Source: Pseudomonas serbica
GTDB lineage: Bacteria > Pseudomonadota > Gammaproteobacteria > Pseudomonadales > Pseudomonadaceae
Direction of reading: 5' to 3'
Assembly: GCF_028823535.1 (NCBI RefSeq)
Contig: NZ_JAQIYM010000005.1
Coordinates: 248,001 to 312,000, forward strand
DNA length: 64,000 nt
The translations under genes were made by a program, and so were the position numbers. The notes beneath the pieces are model-generated. The model was not told where the DNA came from. It searched no databases and saw only the letters and a list, made by a program, of their open reading frames with translations. How positions within the stretch are numbered: the stretch's first letter is position 1; each line of letters begins with the position of its first letter. Of this stretch, positions 38,822 through 47,776 are shown in pieces.

Positions 38822-40226
38822 TAAAAAGGTCAAGATCCTCGCCACTCTCGGTCCCGCCACCGACGGAATCGATGACATTCGTGAACTGGTGCAGGCCGGG
38901 GTCAATATCTTTCGCCTGAACTTCAGCCACGGCGATCACGCCGACCACGCCAAACGCTACCAGTGGATCCGTGAAGTCGAGCGCCAGCTGAATTATCCGC
39001 TGGGCATCCTGATGGACCTGCAAGGCCCTAAATTACGGGTCGGCAAATTTGCCCAGGGCAAAGTCCAGCTGTATCGCGGTCAGGCCTTGCGCCTGGACCT
39101 CGATGCCACGCCAGGTGACGAGCGCCGGGTCAACCTGCCGCACCCGGAGATCATCGCTGCGCTCGAGCCGGGCATGGACCTGCTGCTGGACGACGGCAAG
39201 CTGCGCCTGCGGGTGGTCACCAAGTATGCCGACGCCATCGACACCACCGTGCTCAATGGCGGCGAACTGTCCGATCGAAAAGGCGTGAACGTGCCCCAAG
39301 CGGTGCTCGACCTGAGCCCACTGACCGCCAAGGATCGCCGTGACCTGAGCTTCGGCCTCGAACTGGGGGTGGACTGGGTGGCGCTGTCGTTCGTACAACG
39401 TCCGGAAGACATCATCGAAGCCCGGGCGCTGATCGGCGACAAGGCGTTCCTGATGGCCAAGATCGAAAAGCCGTCGGCGGTCACGCAATTGCGCGAAATC
39501 GCCGAATTGAGCGACGCGATCATGGTCGCCCGCGGTGACCTGGGCGTGGAAGTGCCGGCCGAAAGCGTGCCGCAGATCCAGAAGACCATCATCAGCACCT
39601 GCCGCGAGCTCGGCAAGCCAGTGGTGGTGGCGACGCAGATGCTCGAATCCATGCGTTTCTCCCCGGCGCCCACCCGCGCCGAAGTCACCGATGTCGCCAA
39701 CGCGGTGGCCGAAGGGGCCGACGCGGTGATGTTGTCGGCGGAAACCGCGTCCGGTGAATACCCGCTGGAAGCCGTGCAGATGATGAGCAAGATCATCCGC
39801 CAGGTGGAGAACGGCCCGGACTATCAGAACCAACTGGACGTCAGCCGACCAAAAGCCGAAGCGACGGTTAATGATGCGATCAGTTGCGCGATCCGCCGTA
39901 TCAGCAATGTGTTGCCGGTGGCGGTGCTGGTCAACTACAGCGAATCAGGCACCTCGAGCCTGCGCGCTGCACGTGAACGGCCGACGGTACCGATCCTCAA
40001 CCTGACGCCGAACCTGCAAACCGCTCGTCGCCTGACCGTGGCGTGGGGCGTGCACTCGGTGGTCAACGATCGCCTGCGCCAGGTGGACGAGGTTTGCTCC
40101 ACGGCCCTGGAGATTGCCCAGGCCCAGGGCATGGCGCAGCGTGGCGATACGTTATTGATTACGGCGGGTGTGCCGTTTGGGCAGCCGGGGTCGACTAACT
40201 CTTTGCGGATCGAAACATTGATTTAA
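38811..40226 (+). CDS. pykF: Pyruvate kinase
   Basis: 471 residues. Motifs: 'KILATLGPATDGIDDIREL' at the N-terminus, 'GILMDLQGPKLRVG', the active-site stretch 'FLMAKIEKPSAVTQLREI' (catalytic Lys-Glu) and 'IMVARGDLGVEVPAE'. Converts PEP + ADP to pyruvate + ATP. The start at 38811 ('MTPDKKVKIL') lies within the 3' end of the kinase gene. As the last gene of the gcl operon it dedicates a pyruvate kinase to glyoxylate assimilation. Confidence 0.96.
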   Translation: MTPDKKVKILATLGPATDGIDDIRELVQAGVNIFRLNFSHGDHADHAKRYQWIREVERQLNYPLGILMDLQGPKLRVGKFAQGKVQLYRGQALRLDLDATPGDERRVNLPHPEIIAALEPGMDLLLDDGKLRLRVVTKYADAIDTTVLNGGELSDRKGVNVPQAVLDLSPLTAKDRRDLSFGLELGVDWVALSFVQRPEDIIEARALIGDKAFLMAKIEKPSAVTQLREIAELSDAIMVARGDLGVEVPAESVPQIQKTIISTCRELGKPVVVATQMLESMRFSPAPTRAEVTDVANAVAEGADAVMLSAETASGEYPLEAVQMMSKIIRQVENGPDYQNQLDVSRPKAEATVNDAISCAIRRISNVLPVAVLVNYSESGTSSLRAARERPTVPILNLTPNLQTARRLTVAWGVHSVVNDRLRQVDEVCSTALEIAQAQGMAQRGDTLLITAGVPFGQPGSTNSLRIETLI

Positions 40227-40235
40227 CTTCCACAT

Positions 40236-40342
40236 GATCGTTCCCACGCTCTGCGTGGGAATGCAGCCCGGGACGCTCCGCGTCCCAAGAGCAGACGCAG
40301 AGCGTCCATTTAGGCATTCCCACGCGGAGCGTGGGAACGATC
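40236..40342. repeat. Composite inverted repeat of the CGTGGGAACGATC family
   Basis: Two inverted modules: GATCGTTCCCACGC...GCGTGGGA at the left end and the inverse at the right, with internal GGACGCTCCGCGTCC and CAGAGCGTCC arms. It sits between pykF and the urea transporter gene and would fold into a long hairpin. A near copy is at 61463-61575. Confidence 0.88.
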
Positions 40343-40363
40343 AGTACTGAAACGACCCTTACC

Positions 40364-41278
40364 ATGCCTGCCAACCACTTCAACACCCACTGCCCCGACT
40401 GGGCCGAAGCCTTGCTCAACGGTTTCAGTCAGATATTCCTGCAGCGCAATCCGCTGTGCGGCTTGCTGATTCTTTCGGCCATCCTGTTCACCGCTCCTGC
40501 CCTGCTCGGTGGCGCATTGCTTGGCGGTGTCGCCGGATTGCTCACCGCGCAACGTCGCAACTATGCCAAGGCTGATCGTCAGGCCGGGCTGTTCAGCTAC
40601 AACGGCGTATTGCTCGGCCTGCTGCTGAGCTTGTACTTCCCCTGGTCGGCGATGATGCCACCGCTAATCCTGGCCGCCGGCGGCCTGAGTGCGATGATCA
40701 CTCAACAATGGCTCAAACGCGTCCGGTTCAGCCAATACCTGCCCGCCTACACCGCGCCCTTCGTCGTACTGAGCTGGTTACTGCTGTGCTTCGCCACACC
40801 CTCGACCGAGGCGCACCTGATCGAGGTCAGCACACTGAACATGCTCGCCGCCCCCTTCAAGGGCCTCGGCCAGGTGATGTTCCTCGGTCATCCGCTGGCC
40901 GGTGCCATGATTGCCGCCGGGTTGCTGATCGCCGATCGTCGCGCCTTCTGCTGGGCGTTGTTGGCGTCGATTGCGGGCATGGGTTGGAGCCTGCTGAATC
41001 ACGACTTCTACACTGCACTGCTGGGCCTGGCTGGCTACAACGCCGTGCTCGCCGCCCTCGCCTTCAGCGCGCAGCGCCAGCAGCCCTGGCTGCCACTGGT
41101 GGCGATTGCCTCTGCGCTGCTGCTGACACCGATGTTTGCCGCTATCGGCCTGCCCACGCTGACCGCACCGTTTATCCTCGCCTGCTGGCTGATCCGTACG
41201 GTGGCTCAACTGATCGGCAAAGCGACGGGCGCCAGTGCGCCTTGCGCTCCTGGGGAGAATCAACCTAGGCTGCGCTGA
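40364..41278 (+). CDS. Urea transporter (UT family)
   Basis: 304-residue membrane protein with about ten hydrophobic helices. Features of the UT fold: 'GFSQIFLQRNPLCGLLILSA' (the FLQ-P-x-x-G pattern) and its paired half-repeat 'LGQVMFLGHPLAGAMIAAGL' about 140 residues later, plus 'LFSYNGVLLGLLLSLYFP'. Mediates facilitated urea entry. The start at 40364 was chosen because homology begins there and the longer frame extends into the repeat. No urease genes are in the window. Confidence 0.9.
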   Translation: MPANHFNTHCPDWAEALLNGFSQIFLQRNPLCGLLILSAILFTAPALLGGALLGGVAGLLTAQRRNYAKADRQAGLFSYNGVLLGLLLSLYFPWSAMMPPLILAAGGLSAMITQQWLKRVRFSQYLPAYTAPFVVLSWLLLCFATPSTEAHLIEVSTLNMLAAPFKGLGQVMFLGHPLAGAMIAAGLLIADRRAFCWALLASIAGMGWSLLNHDFYTALLGLAGYNAVLAALAFSAQRQQPWLPLVAIASALLLTPMFAAIGLPTLTAPFILACWLIRTVAQLIGKATGASAPCAPGENQPRLR

Positions 41279-41299
41279 TCATCGAGTCAGGCGTTATCC

Positions 41300-42124
41300 A
41301 TGGACAGCAACAAAAACTGGCGTGAAGACCTTTACGTCATGATTTTCCAGAGCGACACCACGGCGGGTCGGCGCTTCGACGGCATACTGCTGTTGATCAT
41401 CCTCGCCAGCCTGGTGATCGTGATGCTCGACAGCATCGACACCGTTCACCGCAACTACGCCGACGTGTTGGCGTATATCGAATGGGGCTTCACGGTCATC
41501 TTCGCCATCGAGTATGGCCTGCGCCTGTACTGTTCGCCCAAGCCCCTGCGCTATGCCTTCAGCTTTTATGGACTGGTGGATCTGCTCGCTATAGTGCCCG
41601 GCATCCTTGCGCTCTATTACGCCGATGCGCAGTACCTGCTGATTATCCGGATCATCCGGATGCTGCGGATTTTCCGCGTGCTCAAGCTGAGCCCTTACCT
41701 CAAACAAGCCAACTACCTGATGTCCGCGCTGCGCGGCAGCAAGCAGAAAATCGTGGTGTTCCTGGTGAGCGTCTGCACGCTGGTGACGGTGTTCGGCACG
41801 CTGATGTACGTGATCGAAGGCCCGGAGCACGGTTTCACCAGCATTCCCAAGGGCATCTACTGGGCTATCGTGACGCTGACCACCGTGGGCTTCGGCGACA
41901 TCGTACCGAAGACGCCATTGGGCCAGGTGATTTCCTCGCTGGTGATGATCACCGGTTACTCGATCATCGCCGTACCGACCGGTATTTTTACCGCCGAACT
42001 GGCCAACGCCATGCGTGGCGAACAGTTGCAACATGACTGCCCGGTGTGCAAGAAAAACAGCCATGAACACGGCGCCGCGTTCTGCTCTCGCTGCGGCAAC
42101 GCATTATTCAAGAAACGGGAATAA
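41300..42124 (+). CDS. Voltage-gated-type potassium channel with C-terminal zinc ribbon
   Basis: 274 residues. S1-S6 architecture: S4-like helix 'IIRIIRMLRIFRVLKL' (about 116-131) with Arg every third position, pore filter 'TTVGFGD' (about 195-201) and S6 'GYSIIAVPTGIFTAEL'. After S6 a short tail carries four cysteines in two CxxC pairs ('CPVCKK' and 'CSRCGN'), which read as a zinc ribbon. The N-terminus is soluble. It forms a K+-selective tetramer in the inner membrane; the gating signal is unknown. Confidence 0.9.
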   Translation: MDSNKNWREDLYVMIFQSDTTAGRRFDGILLLIILASLVIVMLDSIDTVHRNYADVLAYIEWGFTVIFAIEYGLRLYCSPKPLRYAFSFYGLVDLLAIVPGILALYYADAQYLLIIRIIRMLRIFRVLKLSPYLKQANYLMSALRGSKQKIVVFLVSVCTLVTVFGTLMYVIEGPEHGFTSIPKGIYWAIVTLTTVGFGDIVPKTPLGQVISSLVMITGYSIIAVPTGIFTAELANAMRGEQLQHDCPVCKKNSHEHGAAFCSRCGNALFKKRE

Positions 42125-42227
42125 GCAAAGAGCTTTTTAATCTTTAAACGACTATGCGAGCCCGGCTATAGTCGCTGGCAAATTGCCTCGTATTCTAAAA
42201 AACATCGTCTCGAACAAGGAATTCGCA

Positions 42228-43223
42228 GTGAAAAAACTCTTTGGCGCCTCACTCCTGGCCGCGGGCCTGGCACTGTCCAGCATGGCCCAGGCCGCACCGA
42301 CCCTGCTCAACGTTTCCTACGACGTGATGCGCGATTTCTACAAGGACTACAACACTGCGTTCCAGAAACACTGGCAAGCCGAACACAACGAAAACATCAC
42401 CCTGCAGATGTCCTTTGGCGGCTCGAGCAAACAGGCACGTTCGGTCATCGATGGCCTGCCCGCTGACGTGATCACCATGAACATGGCCACCGACATCAAC
42501 GCCCTGGCCGACAACGGCAAACTGATCCCGGACAACTGGGTCACCCGCCTGCCGAACAACAGCGCGCCGTTCACCTCGGCCACCGTGTTCATCGTCCGCA
42601 AAGGCAACCCGAAAGCCCTCAAAGACTGGCCCGACCTGCTCAAGGACGGCGTGCAAGTCATCGTGCCCAACCCGAAAACCTCGGGCAACGGCCGCTACAC
42701 CTACCTGTCGGCCTGGGGCTACGTGCTGAAAAACGGCGGCGACGAGAACAAGGCCAAAGACTTCGTCGGCAAGCTGTTCAAGCAGGCGCCTGTGCTGGAT
42801 ACCGGTGGCCGCGCCGCGACGACGACCTTCATGACCAACCAGATCGGCGACGTGCTGGTGACCTTCGAAAACGAAGCGGAAATGATCGCCCGCGAGTTTG
42901 GCCGCGATCAGTTCGAAGTGATCTACCCAAGCGTCTCCGCCGAAGCCGAACCACCAGTGTCGGTGGTCGACAAGACCGTCGACAAGAAAGGCACCCGCGC
43001 CGCCGCGGAGGAATACCTGAAGTACCTGTGGTCGCCAGAAGGCCAGGAAATCGCTGCCGCCAACTACCTGCGTCCGCGTGACCCGGTCGTGCTGGCCAAG
43101 TACACCGACCGCTTCCCGAAAGTAGACTTCCTGTCGGTCGAGAAGACCTTCGGTGACTGGCGCACCGTGCAGAAGACCCACTTCAATGATGGCGGGGTCT
43201 TCGACCAGATTTATGCGCAGTAA
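42228..43223 (+). CDS. sbp: Sulfate ABC transporter substrate-binding protein
   Basis: 331 residues. Signal peptide 1-22 ('LALSSMAQA'). Mature part contains 'LLNVSYDVMRDFYKDYN', 'SFGGSSKQARSVIDGLPADV', and the signature 'NPKTSGNGRYTYLSAWGY', typical of Sbp/CysP. Binds sulfate or thiosulfate in the periplasm. The GTG at 42228 with RBS AAGGA is the start; the longer frame is not signal-like. Upstream lies an inverted repeat CGACTAT/ATAGTCG (about 42149-42174) overlapping a TATAGT box, a possible promoter/operator. The permease genes are not nearby. Confidence 0.94.
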   Translation: MKKLFGASLLAAGLALSSMAQAAPTLLNVSYDVMRDFYKDYNTAFQKHWQAEHNENITLQMSFGGSSKQARSVIDGLPADVITMNMATDINALADNGKLIPDNWVTRLPNNSAPFTSATVFIVRKGNPKALKDWPDLLKDGVQVIVPNPKTSGNGRYTYLSAWGYVLKNGGDENKAKDFVGKLFKQAPVLDTGGRAATTTFMTNQIGDVLVTFENEAEMIAREFGRDQFEVIYPSVSAEAEPPVSVVDKTVDKKGTRAAAEEYLKYLWSPEGQEIAAANYLRPRDPVVLAKYTDRFPKVDFLSVEKTFGDWRTVQKTHFNDGGVFDQIYAQ

Positions 43224-43291
43224 CCGTTAAGCAGACACGATTGCCTGTAGGTGTTGCCGCAGCCTGCGCCAGCTCCTGCAGGGGAGCGCCG

Positions 43292-43735
43292 CTAGCTCAG
43301 GTTGCCGCAGAAAATATCCTGATTACCATCGGCCGGGCTTTCACGCACGACCAGGGCATATCCGCCCGCTCGCAGCGTTTCCATGGCGATCGGAGCGCTC
43401 TTCCAGAAATACTGGTGCGACGCCTGGGAATAGAACCGCGCATTCGGACCGTCGTTCATGTCATAGGCCGGTTTCGCACCCAGGCTCGCACAACTTCCCG
43501 GATAGATATAGGCCTGCAAGCGGCCCGGCAAAGCACTTCCCATGCTTTCGCCACTGACCGCGAACCAGAACACCGTTGTGTTACCGTCGGACATCATGAT
43601 GGGCCGGGCGATGTTCCCGGCATTGATGGAAGTAGCGTTCAAGGGAACGTTGGTGACCTGACGGTCAGGTACTGTCGAGCACCCGAAGATCGACCCAACC
43701 GCTACCACCAACGCCAGCGAAGATACGATTTTCAT
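43292..43735 (-). CDS. Hypothetical lipoprotein
   Basis: 147 residues. Lipoprotein signal with lipobox 'SIFGC' (Cys about 19). The mature protein contains 'TTVFWFAVSGESMGSALPGR' and two further cysteines ('PGSCASLG' and 'DIFCGNLS') that may pair. The start at 43735 is preceded by GGGAGTATCACG. I do not recognise the family. Convergent with sbp and divergent from the MFS gene. Confidence 0.75.
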   Translation of the reverse strand: MKIVSSLALVVAVGSIFGCSTVPDRQVTNVPLNATSINAGNIARPIMMSDGNTTVFWFAVSGESMGSALPGRLQAYIYPGSCASLGAKPAYDMNDGPNARFYSQASHQYFWKSAPIAMETLRAGGYALVVRESPADGNQDIFCGNLS

Positions 43736-43973
43736 CGTGATACTCCCGCTATGTAAGGACACGTTGAAGTGATCCCCCTGTAAATTCTAGCTGTCACGGC
43801 AAAGCGGGCGGTTCTTCGGATGGCCGGTCTGCGTTGGCACCACATCGGCGAGCGGCACGCGCGGTCGTCAATCATTACGCCATGGCATGACTACTATCAC
43901 TCCAAACTCTCTTCCGCCGTTGCGGTCAAGCCTTTAGCCTGCGCGCTTTCCCTCCAGTTCAACGAGACACCTT

Positions 43974-45179
43974 ATGAACCCAGCGACCCAAGTGCCCCAC
44001 GGCACCGCGACAATGACCCGAGGCATGGTGCTGCTGTTTGCCTTCTGCTGTGGTGCGATCGTCGCCAACATCTACTATGCGCAGCCGATCATCGGCCTGA
44101 TCGCACCGGACATCGGCCTGACCAGCACCATGGCCAGCCTGATCGTGTCGCTGACCCAGATCGGCTACGCCCTGGGCCTGTTCTTCCTCGTGCCCTTGGG
44201 TGACCTGTTGGAAAACCGCCGGCTGATGATCATCACCACCTTGGTGGCGATTGCCAGTCTGCTGGGCGCGGCGTTCACCGATCAGCCGAACGTGTTCTTG
44301 CTGATTTCGCTGCTGGTGGGCTTCAGCTCGGTGTCGGTGCAGATCCTGATTCCGCTGGCCGCGCACCTGGCGCCGGAAGAATCCCGCGGTCGCGTGGTCG
44401 GCGGGATCATGGGCGGTTTGTTGCTGGGGATCCTGCTGGCGCGACCGGTGTCCAGCGTGGTGGCCGATCATTTCGGTTGGCGGGCAATGTTCGTGATTGC
44501 TGCACTGTTGATGGCTGCAATCAGCATCGTGCTGGCGGTGACCATTCCCAAGCGCCAGCCTGACCACAGCGCATCCTACGGCCAATTGCTGGGCTCGCTC
44601 TGGACGCTCCTGCGCCAACAGCCGGTGCTGCGCCAGCGAGCGTTTTACCAAGGGTGCATGTTCGCCACGTTCAGCCTGTTCTGGACCGCCGTGCCGCTGG
44701 AACTGGCGCGCAATCATGGGTTGTCGCAAAGCCAGATCGCAATTTTCGCCCTGGTCGGCGCAATCGGCGCCATTGCCGCGCCTATCGCCGGACGCCTGGC
44801 CGACGCCGGTCACACCCGCATTGCTTCATTGCTGGCCCTGTTGTTCGCCAGCCTGAGCTTCCTGCCCGCGTTCATCCATCCGGCCTACAGCGTGATCGGC
44901 CTGGCAGTGACCGGCGTGGTCCTGGACTTCTGCGTGCAAATGAACATGGTCCTTGGCCAACGCGCGGTCTATGCCCTGGACGCCAAGAGCCGCAGCCGCC
45001 TGAATGCCTTGTACATGACCAGCATCTTCATCGGCGGCGCATTTGGTTCGTCCGTGGCCAGCGCGGTGTATGAACACGGCGGATGGTTGTGGATCGTGGT
45101 GGTCGGCAGTGCGTTTCCACTGTTGGCGTTGCTGCGCTTTCTCAGTGTTTCGCAGAAGGCTTCGCTGGCGACCGCGTAA
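43974..45179 (+). CDS. MFS transporter, drug:H+ antiporter type
   Basis: 401 residues with 12 predicted helices. Motifs 'IYYAQPIIGLIAPDIGLTST' at TM1-2, the cytoplasmic loop 2-3 'LVPLGDLLENRRLMI' (MFS motif A variant) and 'GIMGGLLLGILLARPVSSVV' (motif C-like, antiporter). Similar to YgaY/YfcJ-type multidrug or arabinose-type exporters. Monocistronic; the substrate is unknown. Confidence 0.88.
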   Translation: MNPATQVPHGTATMTRGMVLLFAFCCGAIVANIYYAQPIIGLIAPDIGLTSTMASLIVSLTQIGYALGLFFLVPLGDLLENRRLMIITTLVAIASLLGAAFTDQPNVFLLISLLVGFSSVSVQILIPLAAHLAPEESRGRVVGGIMGGLLLGILLARPVSSVVADHFGWRAMFVIAALLMAAISIVLAVTIPKRQPDHSASYGQLLGSLWTLLRQQPVLRQRAFYQGCMFATFSLFWTAVPLELARNHGLSQSQIAIFALVGAIGAIAAPIAGRLADAGHTRIASLLALLFASLSFLPAFIHPAYSVIGLAVTGVVLDFCVQMNMVLGQRAVYALDAKSRSRLNALYMTSIFIGGAFGSSVASAVYEHGGWLWIVVVGSAFPLLALLRFLSVSQKASLATA

Positions 45180-45336
45180 TCCAGGCGCCTGGCGGGCAAG
45201 TCGAAGCGCCCGCCAAGACAACGTCCCCGGCGGTTAGCGCACTTGGAATATCGGGGACCTGGACACTGATGGCGGTGTTATCAAAGCCCCATTCGAAAGG
45301 CATGCCGTTTGGTTATATTGCGGAGTGTGTGTCCAG

Positions 45337-45903
45337 TCAGGCGCATGCACCGGGCTCGTCGAGGCAGGCCAGTAATCGCTCGACGGTGTGCTCCAGCGGC
45401 GCGGAGTTGTCGAGCACATGCACGTTCGGATCTTCGGCCAGCAGTTGCTCATTGAAACGGGCATTGCGCGCCAGGCGCTGGTCGATTTCAGCCACGGACT
45501 CACGCCCACGCGCCAGCAGGCGCTGGCGTAGCACAGCCGGGTTAACGGTCAGCAACACCGCCAACATGTCTGGATAACGTTCGCGAGTATTGTGCAGGTG
45601 CCCCCGCGAACCGTTGACCAGCACGTCCTGCCCGGCGGCCAGCCAGTCATCGATTTCCCGCGGGATGCCATAGGACAGGCCATTGGCGTGCCAGCTCAGG
45701 GCAAACGCGCCCTGGGCCTCCATCCCGGCGAACTGCTGCGCACTGACGCCCAGCGCCGCCTCGCCCACCGCTTCCGCCGAACGCGTGATGACCCGCCGCA
45801 CGATGCGGCAGCCGCGCTCGGCCAACCGCTCCCGCGCGGCATCGAGCAGGCTGTCCTTGCCTGAACCCGAAGGCCCGATGAGATAGATCAACCTGCCTGC
45901 CAT
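45337..45903 (-). CDS. phnN: Ribose 1,5-bisphosphate phosphokinase PhnN
   Basis: 188-residue guanylate-kinase-like P-loop enzyme: Walker A 'LIGPSGSGKDSLLDAARERL' (about 5-24), 'RRVITRSAEAVGEAALG' and 'VLVNGSRGHLHNTRERYPDM', all characteristic of PhnN. Phosphorylates ribose 1,5-bisphosphate to PRPP, the last step after C-P lyase. The ATG at 45903 has AGAGGG upstream. No other intact phn gene is present; a PhnM-like remnant lies directly upstream in the same direction. Confidence 0.9.
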   Translation of the reverse strand: MAGRLIYLIGPSGSGKDSLLDAARERLAERGCRIVRRVITRSAEAVGEAALGVSAQQFAGMEAQGAFALSWHANGLSYGIPREIDDWLAAGQDVLVNGSRGHLHNTRERYPDMLAVLLTVNPAVLRQRLLARGRESVAEIDQRLARNARFNEQLLAEDPNVHVLDNSAPLEHTVERLLACLDEPGACA

Positions 45904-45939
45904 CAAAACACCCTCTTCGCTTGTCGCCCTGCTTGCTGG

Positions 45940-46074
45940 CTACCGGTAAATTTTCTTGCCGCGATCAGAGAGCCCGGTGGCCATGAAATGTTCACGGTAC
46001 TTGGATTCCTGCGCGATCTGGCGCTGACCCGGCGAGTGGTCCATCACCAGCGGGATCGGCAAAATTTTATAAGA
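45940..46074 (-). pseudogene. PhnM-like remnant upstream of phnN
   Basis: Minus-strand reading from about 46074 to a TAG at 45940-45942 gives about 44 residues including 'IPLVMDHSPGQRQIAQESKY' and then 'REHFMATGLSDRGKKIYR'. The 'MDHxPGQRQ' motif is diagnostic of PhnM (alpha-D-ribose 1-methylphosphonate 5-triphosphate diphosphatase). An in-frame TGA lies just before it, and the rest of the roughly 380-residue protein is missing. In C-P lyase operons phnM normally precedes phnN, as here. Interpreted as what is left after deletion of a phn cluster. Confidence 0.6.
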
Positions 46075-46121
46075 TCAGAATCTTTTGACGCTGCTTTCAA
46101 GAACAGATTCAGCCCCCACAA

Positions 46122-46148
46122 AAAAGGCGACCCCAAAGGTCGCCTTTT
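46122..46148 (-). terminator. Terminator after the Pro-rich lipoprotein gene
   Basis: 11-bp stem AAAAGGCGACC/GGTCGCCTTTT, 4 bases after the stop codon on the minus strand, ending in a T-run. It closes the ccm transcript or the lipoprotein transcript. Confidence 0.88.
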
Positions 46149-46151
46149 GCA

Positions 46152-46559
46152 CTACTGCCCGAACTGCCGTCCCAAACCACCCGGCACCCCTTGGATATCC
46201 GTCTCTTCCCACGGCCCTTTCGGGCTGATCGAGCGGCTCCAGCCGTTATCCCAGCGGTAATAGGTGCGCTGGCGGTAGAAGGTGTTCGGTTGATCGTCGA
46301 GCACGTACACACCCAGTTTCGGGTCCCAGTGACTGTTGCCCCCCGGTGGCGGCGCAAAGCTCGCCGAGGTGCGCGGCAATGGCTTGGCCGGCTTGGCCGG
46401 GGTAGTCGGTTTGCTCGGTGCCGTCGAGGGCGCCGGTTTGGTACTCGGCTGCGACGGCGGGATCGGTGGCGGAGTCGTCTGCTCGGGTGGCCGCTGGACC
46501 GCACAAGCGCTCAGCCCCAAAACAACGCTGAGCAGGGTAATACGAGCAATGGCGGTCAT
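46152..46559 (-). CDS. Proline-rich hypothetical lipoprotein
   Basis: 135 residues. Lipobox 'GLSAC' (Cys about 19). A low-complexity Pro/Thr/Ser/Lys linker (about 22-65) suggests a wall-spanning tether; the C-terminal ~65 residues form a small aromatic-rich domain ('TFYRQRTYYRWDNGWSRSIS'). 14 bases after ccmI, so it may be cotranscribed with the ccm operon. The function is unknown; I do not recognise a named family. Confidence 0.8.
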   Translation of the reverse strand: MTAIARITLLSVVLGLSACAVQRPPEQTTPPPIPPSQPSTKPAPSTAPSKPTTPAKPAKPLPRTSASFAPPPGGNSHWDPKLGVYVLDDQPNTFYRQRTYYRWDNGWSRSISPKGPWEETDIQGVPGGLGRQFGQ

Positions 46560-46573
46560 GGTGGCGTTTCCTG

Positions 46574-47776
46574 TTATTTATCCGGGCTGTCGATGGTCAG
46601 TTGTTGCGGCGCGGTGGTGCTGCTGGCCAGGGGCTGGCTACGACCGATCCACTCGCCTGCCGTCGGTTGGCCGGCACGGGAGATGCGCGCAACCAGTTGG
46701 ACTTCAGGGAAGTTCGACAGTTTCAACTGCGGCATCATTGCATCGCCATCGCCCAGTTCCACCGTTGCCGGCAGATCCGCCACGGTCAGGCGCTTGGCCG
46801 CCAACGGCGCCGGTGGGCCCGAGGTGGCGCGGGCGAAGATGAATACGCTGTCGCCCGGCTGGACCTTGGCTTTCAGGTCGGCCGCCAGGTCCACGCGGAC
46901 CTTGAGCAGCGCTGCCGGTTTGGCCGCTGGCGCCTCGGCCACTTTGCCCCCGCTGGCCACCAGTTTCTCGCTGGCCCGGGCAATGCCGCCCTGCAGCGCG
47001 ACACGGGATTTATCCTCCGGTGGCAGTTGCTCCAGCAGACGATTCCAGTAATCGATCGCTTCCTGATAACGCTGGCCTTCGAACGCGGCGATGCCCAAAA
47101 GGCCAAGGCTGGTGACTTCCTTCGGATCGGCTTTGAGCGCTTCGTCGGTCAGGGCCTGGACCTTGTCCGACCATTTCTTGCCATCGGCGAAGTACTGGGC
47201 CTGCGCCCACTGCCCAAGCAATTCAGGCTGACGCCCGGCGAGATTGACGGTGCGCTCGAAGGCCTTCGCCGCGTCGGCAGGACGATCCTGGGTCATGTAG
47301 GTGCGACCGAGGAAGTACAGCGCTTCGGCGGAATCCGGCTGCGCCGCGACTGCGCGCTCCAGACGCTGGGTCATCTCTTCCATCGACTGCGGCGCCTGGG
47401 AGAATTCCCGGGTCAGTTCGACCTTGTCGCTGGCACCAAAATGCAGGTACAGGCCCAGGCCCAGCACCGGGACCAGGATCGCAGCCAGCAAGGGGGCCGG
47501 CTTGCCCAGGCGCGACACCCGTGGCGCGGCAACGCCCTCGGTGTCGGCGAGCAATTCACGGGCGGCTTCGGCGCGCCCGGCGTCCATCTGCGCGGTATCG
47601 AGCACGCCCTCCGCCTGCTGAACCTGCAGCTCGGCCACGCGCTCCTGATACAGCGCCACGTTCAGGGCAGTACGATCCTCTTCGAGCTGGGCGCGACGAC
47701 TACGCAGAACGGGGATCAACAGAAAACTCAGGGCCACCAGGAGCAGCAGACCTGCAGCGAGCCAGAAATCAATCAT
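46574..47776 (-). CDS. ccmI: Cytochrome c maturation protein CcmI
   Basis: 400 residues. Two N-terminal transmembrane helices (about 3-22 and 92-112) flank a cytoplasmic segment with a leucine/Glu-rich coiled coil ('[19 protein letters not shown]'); then a periplasmic TPR domain (about 125-250, '[20 protein letters not shown]') and a C-terminal beta domain. Holds apocytochrome c for heme ligation with CcmFH. The ATG overlaps the ccmH stop by 4 bases. Last ccm gene. Confidence 0.93.
   Translation of the reverse strand: MIDFWLAAGLLLLVALSFLLIPVLRSRRAQLEEDRTALNVALYQERVAELQVQQAEGVLDTAQMDAGRAEAARELLADTEGVAAPRVSRLGKPAPLLAAILVPVLGLGLYLHFGASDKVELTREFSQAPQSMEEMTQRLERAVAAQPDSAEALYFLGRTYMTQDRPADAAKAFERTVNLAGRQPELLGQWAQAQYFADGKKWSDKVQALTDEALKADPKEVTSLGLLGIAAFEGQRYQEAIDYWNRLLEQLPPEDKSRVALQGGIARASEKLVASGGKVAEAPAAKPAALLKVRVDLAADLKAKVQPGDSVFIFARATSGPPAPLAAKRLTVADLPATVELGDGDAMMPQLKLSNFPEVQLVARISRAGQPTAGEWIGRSQPLASSTTAPQQLTIDSPDK

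Noticed and set aside
45234..45303. Possible small minus-strand gene downstream of phnN starting 'MPFEWGFDNTA'
   Set aside because: A short open frame of about 50 codons runs into the antisense of the MFS gene; no RBS and no recognisable family, so it is not listed.
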